A DNA stretch of 15,014 nt from Planctomycetota bacterium. GTDB taxonomy: Bacteria > Planctomycetota > PUPC01 > JACPCR01. The stretch spans positions 1-15,014 of the forward strand of contig JASLXP010000389.1 of the NCBI GenBank assembly GCA_030740295.1. Direction: 5' to 3'. The notes beneath the pieces are model-generated. The model did not search any database, was not told the DNA's origin, and saw only the letters and a list, made by a program, of their open reading frames with translations. Of the stretch, positions 9,301-15,014 are shown in pieces (positions within the stretch are counted from its first letter, which is position 1; the number at the start of each line of letters is the position of its first letter). The position numbers and the translations under genes are program-made.

Positions 9301-9867
9301 CGTTGTCACCTTCCCGTCCGGCGAAACGGGCGAGAGTACTTTCAAGGCAACTCCCCCCTCGCGCACGGCCCCCCCAACCGAATCGAGACCGAGCCAGTTT
9401 CTAGGCGTCATAGGATGCGACGAGTCCACAAAAAGAAGCCTGTCAAAATCAATCAGCGGATTGGCAAGTAACGCTTCCTTGAAAAGTTCATCGAACTCGT
9501 CGGCGAGTGGTTTCAGCGGCGCATTTGTTTCTTTCACCGCCCTCTCCAGTTTCTCGAGACGGACGAGATATTCTTTGCCGTTCGGATACTTCCCACCAAA
9601 TGTTTGCGTCAGGTCTTCAATCGCCAGGCGCAACGAGTCGAAATTATTCCGGAACGGATTGCTCTGACGCGGCTTGACGCGAGGCGATTTCTCGTCCGTT
9701 TTCTGATTTTCATGACGGAGCCACTCGAACCGGATGACCGTCGGCGGCAAATCCGGGTTGAAGTCAGGCTTGGACGGCGCGGCCGCAAAGGCGGACATCG
9801 CTGCAAAGCAAAAGACAAATCCGTAGTAAACAGACGTCGGAAAAGAGCAATGTCGGATGCGATACAT
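6331..9867 (-). CDS. Secreted HZS-alpha-like, di-CxxCH, FGE-fold fusion protein
   Basis: An 1178-residue exported protein. Residues 1-29 are a signal peptide (ending AMSAFAAA). Residues from about 130 to 600 contain beta-propeller-like repeats (YDACYCPDDSIVFVSTA, DWHPTVLPDGRIMYLRWDY) and resemble the hydrazine synthase alpha middle-domain family found in many planctomycetal proteins. Two haem c sites follow: CVGCH at 610-614 and CVSCH at 660-664, the second in the typical EVQPVLDEYCVSCHNS context. The stretch ending LVQMLKKGHHGVRLDREAWDRVITWIDLN is characteristic of this protein group. The end, from M931, is a sulfatase-modifying-factor/FGE-like domain: LPTEEQWEWAAL, GNVAEW (1117-1122), GGSW (1143-1146) and a final GFRVI. 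No cysteine follows GGSW, so the catalytic cysteine pair of true FGE is absent; the domain is probably structural or ligand-binding. The location should be periplasmic. No Shine-Dalgarno is evident before 9867; the start is chosen for the signal peptide. There is no evidence of hydrazine synthesis. Confidence 0.85.
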   Translation of the reverse strand: MYRIRHCSFPTSVYYGFVFCFAAMSAFAAAPSKPDFNPDLPPTVIRFEWLRHENQKTDEKSPRVKPRQSNPFRNNFDSLRLAIEDLTQTFGGKYPNGKEYLVRLEKLERAVKETNAPLKPLADEFDELFKEALLANPLIDFDRLLFVDSSHPMTPRNWLGLDSVGGAVREGGVALKVLSPVSPDGKVTTLFVPPERRNLIAIDLHWDGDKLLYTANGFTKRGKQLFEVDLPPKLDPKTKLPIVREIETILETDISNYDACYCPDDSIVFVSTATMNGVPCIRGGSPIGNLYRRKTDGTVERLTNDQDHDWHPTVLPDGRIMYLRWDYTDTPHAFNRVMFSMNPDGTGQAAMYGSNSYWPNSTFYAKPVPGNATKFVGSVVGHHSGTIGGMFLFDTAKGRFEADGVVQQIPGYKKEVFPRIADGLGYRDPKVTSSHPLSDKYFLAACWPGSGWHGKHQGIYLMDVFDNGLELCSIEGRSLLEPTPWKKRTRPPVIPDRTIPDAQTATVVMGNIYVGDGLKGISRGTVKSLRVYSYNFAMRRMGGQADRVGLDGPWDVRAILGTVPVEEDGSANFTVPAMTPIAIQPLDEEGKAVQLMRSWFSCRPGEVLSCVGCHENKNTTPEPQTAIAALREPSDIKPWYGPARGFSFNREVQPVLDEYCVSCHNSKTDRKGVDGRKIADLTLRPDVVVSGNGEFKKKRKPPKTLVEQIDEPVLYKDKLAKTKGGGYGGSHFPPAYLQLFRFARSATLESDLHVLTPYDYHADQTKLVQMLKKGHHGVRLDREAWDRVITWIDLNTPAHGSWKEITNPQFPQKYGAKRAELMKRYGGISFDPETAVVLPAEEKGGTTTGSSALQRIEPVIPGKVSRPASIRAKFPARADAKALVEAKDPESGRLREVTFDLSKEKAILEEKYAGIKNSRKRPRVTPETLKMTFVRIPAGSYVTGNVGGAEDELHERKVTVKKSFWMATRETANELFNLFDPAHDSRLESNERLHFGDGIVRGFPLNKPLQPVVRVSQQQAMAFCRWLSVKTGKHCTLPTEEQWEWAALFGKCDESGYAGKDFSKVANLADRSYLLKHASGEMPMWRPAALNAEDGARVSAKVGTYAPNEAGVYDLIGNVAEWTTTAWTPPKGSSAPPQVIAKGGSWRDRPKTATPFTKMPALAGMKFVDIGFRVIIED

Positions 9868-10127
9868 TGTGTTTGCGAGGAATCAGGGATTAATCAGCAC
9901 TGGGTTGTCTGAAATGCTGTCTGTTATGAAACCATAAATCCGGCTGGTCTGTAAGCAACGCAATTTTCCACTTGCAGAGGTCGGAGAAAAGTTTCAAGTA
10001 GGTCATACCAGCAATTCGAATGCACTGCCCCGAAACCGCGATACGGCCAACCTGAAGAAAGCCGGAATTGACCTTTATCCGCTACGGCCGAATGGCAACT
10101 GTAGGCCCCCGGGCTGCTCCTCATAAG

Positions 10128-10133
10128 AAAGGA
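10128..10133 (+). promoter_or_regulatory. Ribosome binding site deciding the sulfatase start
   Basis: AAAGGA ends 6 bases before the ATG at 10140. An in-frame ATG 72 bases further upstream (10068) would add 24 residues that contain no signal peptide and no sulfatase-like sequence, so 10140 is preferred. Confidence 0.6.
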
Positions 10134-10139
10134 CCTTTC

Positions 10140-11555
10140 ATGAACAGCGGTAATTCCCTGCCTAACATTCTTTTTCTGTTTACTGATCAGCAACGGCCTG
10201 ACTGGTTCGAGATGAATCCCGATGTTCCCGTTCGTACACCTAATCTGAGAGCTCTGGTGGAACGCGGTGCGCAATTCACTAACGCAGTCTGCCCATCCCC
10301 TGTGTGTGCTCCTTCCCGATCGTGCCTGGCCAGCGGCCTGGAATATGACCGTTGCCGAGTCTGGTCGAATGACACGGACTTTCCTGAGGAACATTCGCCC
10401 TATCACCAGCGGCTGCGCGATGAAGCCGGCTACCACGTCATGGGCTGCGGGAAATACCATGTCGGCAACAATCAGCGCGGAAATCCGCCAGAATTCGATT
10501 GGGGTGTGGATGGAAAGAGACTGACGCAAGAATGCGGATTCTCTGACGCATTGTTCAACGCTGGCATGAATCAATGCACCATTCTCATGAGGCGCACCGG
10601 CGAACCGCAGGACGCCTACATGGCGTTCCTCGCCGACCGCGGACTTGCTGATGACCACATCCGGGACTACCAGCGGCGCAGTCAGGAGGGTGTGTGGACG
10701 GCAACGTTTCCAACGTCCCTGCCCGACGATGCCTACTACGACAACTGGATCACAGAAAACGGCCTTGAACTGCTTGAGCGGGCACCGTCCGACCGGCCCT
10801 GGTACATGGAAGTGAATTTTCAGAATCCTCACCATCCGTGGGACATTACTGAAAACATGCATGCAGGATACCGAGACCCGGACGTTGAATTCCCCGTCCC
10901 TGAATTCTGCGAACTTGACGTGACACCCGAAACGCACCAGGAAGTGCGAAGAAACTATGCTGCGATGGTGGAACACCTGGACGATTGCGTTGGCCGTTTT
11001 GTCGACCGCCTCGAAACCAGGGGAGAATTGGAAAACACCATAGTAGTCTTCAGCAGTGACCACGGTGAAATGCTGGGCGACTACAACCAGTGGCAGAAAC
11101 TATCGCCGTTACAGGCTTCGGTCGGTGTGCCGCTGTTCGTTGCCGGGCCCAACGTGCGGCACATTGGGGAATGCGGCAAGCCTCACACGATCCTCGATCT
11201 CCATGCGACGTTTCTGGATTACGCCGGCCTGACACCATCCGCCGAACTGGACAGCCGATCGATGAAATCATTCCTCGCTGGAGAAACCGACCAACATCGG
11301 GACGTCGTGCTTTCGGGGCTCAGCGGCTGGCGTATGGCCTTTGACGGACGTTTCAAACTCATCCGCGGATACGACCCCGCAAAGCGCGTTGGTGGGGATC
11401 AATGGGATCCCATGCACGTGCCAACTGAAGAGGCCGGTAAAATGCAGCGGGAACGTCCACAGATCTTGTACGACATTCAAACGAATGAAAAAGAGAACGT
11501 TGCCGCCCAATGCCCGGAGGCAGCGGAGAGGCTGGAGTCATTTTTGGATACGTAA
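10140..11555 (+). CDS. Type I sulfatase (Cys-type), apparently cytoplasmic
   Basis: A 471-residue sulfatase of the alkaline-phosphatase superfamily, predicted to hydrolyse a sulfate ester. The N-terminal strand NILFLFTDQQRPD places D16 and Q17 as metal ligands. The core signature is CAPSR at 56-60, where C56 would be oxidised to formylglycine by FGE or anSME, inside CPSPVCAPSRSCLASG. GCGKYHVG gives K105 and H107, and SSDHGEMLGDY gives D307 and H308 for the second half of the metal and sulfate site. Length and motifs are complete, close to choline-sulfatase and heparan-sulfatase-like enzymes. No signal peptide is present, so it should act in the cytoplasm on imported sulfated sugars. Neither FGE nor anSME is recognisable in the window; the FGE-fold domain of the divergent neighbour lacks the catalytic cysteines. 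The oxidoreductase-like genes follow after 94 bases on the same strand, so co-transcription is possible. The substrate is unknown. Confidence 0.9.
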   Translation: MNSGNSLPNILFLFTDQQRPDWFEMNPDVPVRTPNLRALVERGAQFTNAVCPSPVCAPSRSCLASGLEYDRCRVWSNDTDFPEEHSPYHQRLRDEAGYHVMGCGKYHVGNNQRGNPPEFDWGVDGKRLTQECGFSDALFNAGMNQCTILMRRTGEPQDAYMAFLADRGLADDHIRDYQRRSQEGVWTATFPTSLPDDAYYDNWITENGLELLERAPSDRPWYMEVNFQNPHHPWDITENMHAGYRDPDVEFPVPEFCELDVTPETHQEVRRNYAAMVEHLDDCVGRFVDRLETRGELENTIVVFSSDHGEMLGDYNQWQKLSPLQASVGVPLFVAGPNVRHIGECGKPHTILDLHATFLDYAGLTPSAELDSRSMKSFLAGETDQHRDVVLSGLSGWRMAFDGRFKLIRGYDPAKRVGGDQWDPMHVPTEEAGKMQRERPQILYDIQTNEKENVAAQCPEAAERLESFLDT

Positions 11556-11563
11556 AGATCGCA

Positions 11564-11576
11564 ATGACCTAGTCAT
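11564..11576. repeat. Short inverted repeat between sulfatase and oxidoreductase-like gene
   Basis: ATGAC at 11564-11568 and GTCAT at 11572-11576 are exact reverse complements around a three-base loop, 8 bases after the sulfatase stop. There is no T-run. It is too short to claim a terminator and could arise by chance; it is recorded because it lies in the only sizeable gap of this rightward gene group. Confidence 0.2.
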
Positions 11577-11649
11577 GGGGGCGTTGAACTGCTGTTGCTG
11601 GACCATAAGCTGGACAACTCAGCGCTAAGTAAAAGGATTTCAAACGTCA

Positions 11650-12519
11650 ATGATTCGACTGGCTCTGATCGGACCAGAAATGGCGAGTGAATATTCGGCG
11701 ATCTCTTCGCGAGTGGTCGGCGCCACGATTGTGATGGCCGATACCATCGAAGAGAGCTTGCGCGCCAGCTCCGATTCCATTGACGCAATTGTCACCAATG
11801 GTCCGCTGCAAGTTGAGACGATCGAGTTGGCCGCCAATGCCGGCAAGCATCTGCTGGTCGAGTCACCCATCGCGTCCTCAGCCCAGCGTGCCGATGAAAT
11901 GATCGCGAATTGCGATCGTTACGGAGTCTCACTCATGACCGGACAGGCGATGCGATTTCTTCCCGAAGTGGCGGCGATCAAGGAGAGCCTCGAATCGGGG
12001 AAACTCGGTGAAGCCGGCCTGCTGCGCATTCATCACTGGGGGGCGGCACGACAGAGCGACATCGGTCGGATAGTCCGAGAGATCGATCTGGCGAATTGGA
12101 TCTTCGGCCGCGTCCCTTCCGAGATCTACGCGGCTGGTACAGTCAGCGAATTCGTGCAATTGCACTTTGGGTTTGGCGAGGCAATGGCCGTCATCGATTT
12201 CGCCACAACACCGTCAGATAAATCGGGTTACTTTTCCATGTCGGTGATTGGCTCGACCGGCGCCGCCTATGCCGATGACCATCGAAACATGCAAGTGCTT
12301 TTTGGTGGTAATCAACCAGCCGCCATCACAACGTCGACGGGCAACTTGCACCGACTTGCGCAGCTTCAGGAGTTCGTCAGCGCGATCAACGAAGGCCGGT
12401 CGCCAGCAATCACCGGCGCCGATGGCCGTGCCGCGATCCAAGTTGCCGAGGCATCGATGGAATCCCTGTCATCCGGGCAGGCAATGCGATTTGTGGCCGG
12501 CGAGTACGCACAAGCGTGA
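11650..12519 (+). CDS. Gfo/Idh/MocA-like protein lacking the canonical motifs (possible pseudoenzyme)
   Basis: A 289-residue protein, shorter than the usual 330-380 of the NAD(P)-dependent Gfo/Idh/MocA sugar oxidoreductases. The family outline is visible: first strand IRLALIG, then AGKHLLVESPIASSAQRADEMI, then AAIKESLESGKLGEAGLLRIHHW opening the C-terminal sheet domain. Three hallmarks are missing. The glycine-rich GxGxxG loop is replaced by IGPEMASEY, the EKP lysine is a serine (E71-S72-P73), and the histidine expected in the helix motif is R143 in VREIDLANW. An upstream start would not restore the loop, because the first strand is already complete. AAGG lies 14 bases before the ATG, which is far. 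The next gene starts 13 bases after the stop, which suggests co-expression, perhaps as a non-catalytic subunit or binding protein. A diverged active enzyme cannot be excluded. The frame is intact, so it is not a decayed pseudogene. Confidence 0.75.
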   Translation: MIRLALIGPEMASEYSAISSRVVGATIVMADTIEESLRASSDSIDAIVTNGPLQVETIELAANAGKHLLVESPIASSAQRADEMIANCDRYGVSLMTGQAMRFLPEVAAIKESLESGKLGEAGLLRIHHWGAARQSDIGRIVREIDLANWIFGRVPSEIYAAGTVSEFVQLHFGFGEAMAVIDFATTPSDKSGYFSMSVIGSTGAAYADDHRNMQVLFGGNQPAAITTSTGNLHRLAQLQEFVSAINEGRSPAITGADGRAAIQVAEASMESLSSGQAMRFVAGEYAQA

Positions 12520-12532
12520 CGGGAACGAAGAT

Positions 12533-13648
12533 ATGACTCAAAACGAAACATTCCGTGTGGCCGTATTGAGCGTTGTTAAACACGATTATCTGCCCCGCGG
12601 TGTCGCGTCGCATCCGCGCTTCGAGCTGGTCGTGGTGGCGGACGACGATGCGCAACCGGATTGGGTCCACGAAAGAAATGAGAAGTTCGCGCGTGAATTC
12701 GATATCCCTTACGTGCGAAACGTTGAGGAGGCGCTTGAACAGTTTGACGTGCAGGTTGCCTGCGTCAGCAGTGAGGCCGAGCGTCACTGTGACCTGAGTG
12801 TCCGTGCGGCCAATGCAGGGCTTCACGTCGTGCAGGACAAACCGATGTCGACCAAGCTGTCCGAATGCGATCGGGTGGTGGATGCGGTCGAGAAGAACCG
12901 CGTGAAATTCCTGATGTGGAATCGCAACGGATTGCCAGCCGTGGTACATGCACATGAATTAGTTTCCGCGGGCAGGATTGGCGACCCCTATGCCATCCAT
13001 GTCGATTTCTACTTTTCCAAAGACGCGGGCCCGCCGAAAGGCTCGAGCAAGCCGGGGAATGCTCCCACGGATTGGCGCGATGCACAGAAGGCCGCTCATG
13101 TAGACGGGTCGGATGGAGGCGTTGGCCATGAGCCGATGGGCGAGCTGCAGATCGAAGGCATTTACCCGTTGGCCTACATCAACCTGCTCACGGGCGGAGC
13201 GAATGTCGAACGTGTCTTTGCGCGGACCACCGCGCATTTCCATCAGCTCCACGCGGACAACAACGTAGACGACCTGGCGACGGTCACCCTGGAAATGGAG
13301 CGCGGGCTGGTCGGCTCGCTGTGTATCGGTCGAATCGGAGCGGCGAGCCATCCCGATATCGGTGAAATCAAGATTCACGTCCTTGGCACAGACGGAGCAC
13401 TCGTCCTCAGCGAAGCCCGTCCGGAAGTCGGCATCTACTATCGCGACCAGCCAGCCAAAGAACACCGCCATCACCGGCTGGCAATTGATAACGATTTCTT
13501 GCTGATGGAGAACTTCGCTGACGCGATCGACAATGACGGTGACACGATGCTCAACGCCCGTATCGGCCGTTCGATTGTCGCCACCGTCGACGCTGCGATC
13601 GAGTCAGGCCGATGTGGAAGCCCTGTCAACGTGGCTCATCGAATGTAA
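12533..13648 (+). CDS. Gfo/Idh/MocA-family oxidoreductase, atypical nucleotide loop
   Basis: A 371-residue protein of normal family length, expected to be a cytoplasmic NAD(P)-dependent sugar or cyclitol dehydrogenase. The first strand FRVAVLSVVKHDYLPRG lacks the textbook GxGxxG loop. The motif equivalent to EKP is D102-K103-P104 in HVVQDKPMSTKLSECDRVV, so the lysine is kept. Further on, MGELQIEGIYPLAYINLLTGG aligns with the catalytic helix, with tyrosine where many members have histidine. This fits a coherent diverged subfamily rather than decay. The frame extends upstream to 12248, but those 95 residues overlap the preceding gene and look non-coding; the ATG at 12533 starts the family fold and has a weak GAAG before it. 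It follows the motif-poor homologue by 13 bases, so the two are likely translated from one message and may form a complex. The substrate is not predictable. Confidence 0.85.
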   Translation: MTQNETFRVAVLSVVKHDYLPRGVASHPRFELVVVADDDAQPDWVHERNEKFAREFDIPYVRNVEEALEQFDVQVACVSSEAERHCDLSVRAANAGLHVVQDKPMSTKLSECDRVVDAVEKNRVKFLMWNRNGLPAVVHAHELVSAGRIGDPYAIHVDFYFSKDAGPPKGSSKPGNAPTDWRDAQKAAHVDGSDGGVGHEPMGELQIEGIYPLAYINLLTGGANVERVFARTTAHFHQLHADNNVDDLATVTLEMERGLVGSLCIGRIGAASHPDIGEIKIHVLGTDGALVLSEARPEVGIYYRDQPAKEHRHHRLAIDNDFLLMENFADAIDNDGDTMLNARIGRSIVATVDAAIESGRCGSPVNVAHRM

Positions 13649-13689
13649 CCTTCACCGCGTGGCGGATGCCTTGACGCGGAGCGTGCAGG

Positions 13690-14799
13690 CTACTGTGGAA
13701 TCTCATCCAACGAGACCCAGCTTCCTCGTTTCGCAGACAATGCCGCTGCATCCGTGAACCGCTGGACGTTGTAGCCGTCTTCAAGGCCGGGATGTTCACA
13801 GGGCGAACCAGCCGCACGCTGCCGAATCGCCGGAAAGACGTGCCTGGCAAAGCGATTGCCAAAGCCCGGATCGGCGACCGTTTCCTGTGACTCGACATCC
13901 TGCGCCTGTCGCACAATTGTCAATTGACTGTTGATCCGATCGACACCCAGCGAAGCATCGGTTCCGTGAAACTCCATCTCCGGCGCCAGGCCTTTTCGAA
14001 ACACGGGCGCGTGCGACAGCATGATCGATCCAATCGCTCCGCTGGCAAATTGCCAGATAATGTTCGCGTAGTCGAACGCTGTTCCTTTGCGCACAGACTG
14101 TGATTCAGCCGCCGAGTGCGAGCCGCCCCACTCCAACGCTTCGGCCAGATCAATCTCGCCCAAGTCCGGCTTCGGCTCGGTGATCACATCAGCGTGCGCC
14201 AAGACGCGACTCGCTTCGTCATTCAGAATCCAACGCACTGCGTCGTAGGCATGCGAACCGACATCCGCGATACTGCCGGCCGATGAGAGCTCTGCATCAT
14301 CGCGCCAGGTAAACGGCATCGACGCCGGCCGAGGATTGAGCCATCGATAGATCACGCCCTTGATCTCGCCTAATTTGCCGCTGGAAACAATTTCGCGCGC
14401 ACGCATGACCACCGGCATATAGCGCGTCCAGAACGGGACAAAGTGTCCGAGCCTCGTGTCGCGATAGGCCTCCAGCATTTCGCCCGCCTGTCTGGCATTC
14501 GCGCCAATCGGTTTCTCGCACAACAGATGTTTACTTTGCGCGGCGCAGTCCAGAACCGTTTCGTAATGCAGCGCGTCGGGCGTGGCGACCAGGACGAAAT
14601 TGACATCGGGATGGCTCACCACTTCGCGCCAATCGTGGGTGATCAGTCTGGCCCCATCTTCTTGCCCTGCGGCCTCGAGCCGATCTCTCCGTCTGGCACA
14701 GAGTGCCACGATGTTGGCGTCGTCACACTCTCGAATCTCGCTTCGGTAAGACGTGCCAATGAAGCCTGTCGCACCGACAATGCCCACGCCAATGTTCAT
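13690..14799 (-). CDS. Gfo/Idh/MocA-family oxidoreductase, canonical
   Basis: A 369-residue classic family member, expected to oxidise or reduce a sugar or inositol-like hydroxyl with NAD(P). Counting from the ATG at 14802 (subtract one for the chosen start), the Rossmann loop reads GIVGATGFIG at residues 7-16. EKP occupies 96-98, with K97 the catalytic or cofactor-contacting lysine in HLLCEKPIGANARQAGEML. D180 and H184 in ADVGSHAYDAVRWI form the expected C-terminal-domain site. Two ATGs are adjacent (14802, 14799). AAAGGAG at 14806-14812 is 3 bases from the first and 6 from the second, so the second is preferred. No signal peptide. It is convergent with the preceding pair, the stops being 41 bases apart with no convincing terminator. 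A TAA at 14824 ends an upstream leftward reading frame 24 bases before this start, so it may be the distal gene of a transcript entering from the right edge. Substrate unknown. Confidence 0.92.
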   Translation of the reverse strand: MNIGVGIVGATGFIGTSYRSEIRECDDANIVALCARRRDRLEAAGQEDGARLITHDWREVVSHPDVNFVLVATPDALHYETVLDCAAQSKHLLCEKPIGANARQAGEMLEAYRDTRLGHFVPFWTRYMPVVMRAREIVSSGKLGEIKGVIYRWLNPRPASMPFTWRDDAELSSAGSIADVGSHAYDAVRWILNDEASRVLAHADVITEPKPDLGEIDLAEALEWGGSHSAAESQSVRKGTAFDYANIIWQFASGAIGSIMLSHAPVFRKGLAPEMEFHGTDASLGVDRINSQLTIVRQAQDVESQETVADPGFGNRFARHVFPAIRQRAAGSPCEHPGLEDGYNVQRFTDAAALSAKRGSWVSLDEIPQ

Positions 14800-14805
14800 C
14801 ATGCT

Positions 14806-14812
14806 CTCCTTT
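14806..14812 (-). promoter_or_regulatory. Shine-Dalgarno deciding between two adjacent ATGs
   Basis: The minus strand reads AAAGGAG followed by AGC and two consecutive ATG codons. Spacing is 3 bases to the first and 6 to the second, which favours initiation at the second (14799). Confidence 0.6.
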
Positions 14813-14823
14813 CGCGCTATTGA

Positions 14824-14967
14824 TTATCCGCCGTGAAATCGGATGGAGTACACTTCGGCGTCTTTCAGCACAAAAGGCACTCGAACGGCATTACGGATCA
14901 GTGAATTCAGATTCAGGCATTTTGGATTTGCTGGTGGCTGCCTGGTCCTCGATGTAGGCCTGGATAT
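14824..14967 (-). pseudogene. C-terminus-like stretch in a second frame (remnant or frameshifted tail)
   Basis: This minus-strand frame is open from just after a TGA at 14968-14970 to the TAA at 14824-14826. Only its last part looks like protein: RNAVRVPFVLKDAEVYSIRF and a short HGG tail. From memory this resembles the final strands of beta-sandwich domains ending many secreted glycan-active proteins (pattern: small hydrophobics, then LKDAxVYxxxF). The upstream part of the frame (PTSRTRQPPANPK) looks unlike a domain, and no start codon or ribosome binding site leads into the good part. I infer either that a one-base shift separates it from the overlapping partial gene at 14891-15014, or that it is the surviving end of another gene. 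Which domain it comes from is uncertain. Confidence 0.35.
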
Positions 14968-15014
14968 TCAATGCCTCCTGTTTCTCCCACTCCAGACGCT
15001 TCCTGTAAACGTTC
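14891..15014 (-). CDS. C-terminal end of an unidentified protein (partial, runs off right edge)
   Basis: Reading leftward from the edge, this frame is open for 40 codons, starting NVYRKRLEWEKQEALNIQAY and ending in EFTDP before a TAA at 14891-14893. The composition (charged, helix-forming RKRLEWEKQEALNIQAYIEDQ) looks like real protein rather than a shadow frame. The start lies outside the window. I do not recognise the family from 40 residues. The stop overlaps the other-frame stretch ending at 14824, so it may itself be a premature stop caused by a frameshift. The gene would be upstream of, and possibly co-transcribed with, the canonical oxidoreductase. Confidence 0.45.
   Translation of the reverse strand, partial: NVYRKRLEWEKQEALNIQAYIEDQAATSKSKMPESEFTDP

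Noticed and set aside
9868..10139. Divergent 272-base region searched for promoters, operators or a small RNA
   Set aside because: A TTGACC occurs near 10065 but no -10 is correctly spaced; apart from the sulfatase ribosome binding site nothing stood out.
9924..11063. 379-codon open frame antisense to the sulfatase
   Set aside because: It lies across the sulfatase active-site motifs, which are clearly the coding sense, and has no domain or convincing start.
11575..11628. 17-codon frame MGALNCCCWTISWTTQR in the sulfatase-oxidoreductase gap
   Set aside because: Three consecutive cysteines are curious, but there is no ribosome binding site and nothing else supports translation.
12248..12532. 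95-codon upstream extension of the second oxidoreductase
   Set aside because: It overlaps the preceding gene in another frame and reads as non-protein-like, Arg/Pro/Ser-rich sequence; the family fold starts at 12533.
13655..13665. CCGC-GTG-GCGG repeat in the 41-base gap between convergent oxidoreductase genes
   Set aside because: Four-base stem without a T-run; too weak to call a bidirectional terminator.
14841..14850. GGATGGAGTA shared with 5910-5919, considered as a dispersed repeat
   Set aside because: The match is about 11 bases; many such pairs are expected by chance in 15 kb, and the flanks do not align.

Overview
The window looks like polysaccharide-utilisation DNA from a Planctomycetota-like bacterium; Lentisphaerota, Kiritimatiellota or Verrucomicrobiota remain possible. 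The inference rests on gene content: a secreted protein joining a hydrazine-synthase-alpha-like region, two CxxCH haem motifs and an FGE-fold domain, together with a sulfatase, a heparinase II/III-type lyase and three Gfo/Idh/MocA proteins. No rRNA, tRNA, transposase, integrase or CRISPR array was seen, so taxonomy cannot be fixed from the window.

Layout. (1) 122-2314 (-): a large protein resembling clan GH-A / GH42 beta-galactosidases. (2) 2485-5889 (+): a divergent, probably exported heparinase II/III-like lyase with a sigma70-like promoter candidate in the shared upstream region. (3) 6013-6240 (+): a 75-residue putative lipoprotein with a Pro-Arg repeat and a strong ribosome binding site. 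(4) 6331-9867 (-): the 1178-residue secreted fusion protein. (5) 10140-13648 (+): a C-type sulfatase without a signal peptide, then two Gfo/Idh/MocA-like proteins 13 nt apart, the first of which has lost the usual sequence motifs. (6) 13690-14799 (-): a canonical Gfo/Idh/MocA oxidoreductase, convergent with (5). (7) 14824-15014 (-): the end of a gene entering from the right edge, followed in another frame by a second C-terminus-like stretch, which suggests a frameshift or a gene remnant.

Working model (inference): the lyase cleaves a uronic-acid-containing, possibly sulfated, glycan outside the cytoplasm; the GH-like enzyme and the cytoplasmic sulfatase act on the imported oligosaccharides; and the oxidoreductases convert the released sugars. 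The haem/FGE-fold protein is exported and has no assigned role. No SusC/SusD pair, transporter, regulator or catalytic FGE is visible here.

No gene-free stretch exceeds 300 bases. The longest is the 272-base divergent region 9868-10139, where no convincing promoter or RNA was found apart from the sulfatase ribosome binding site.
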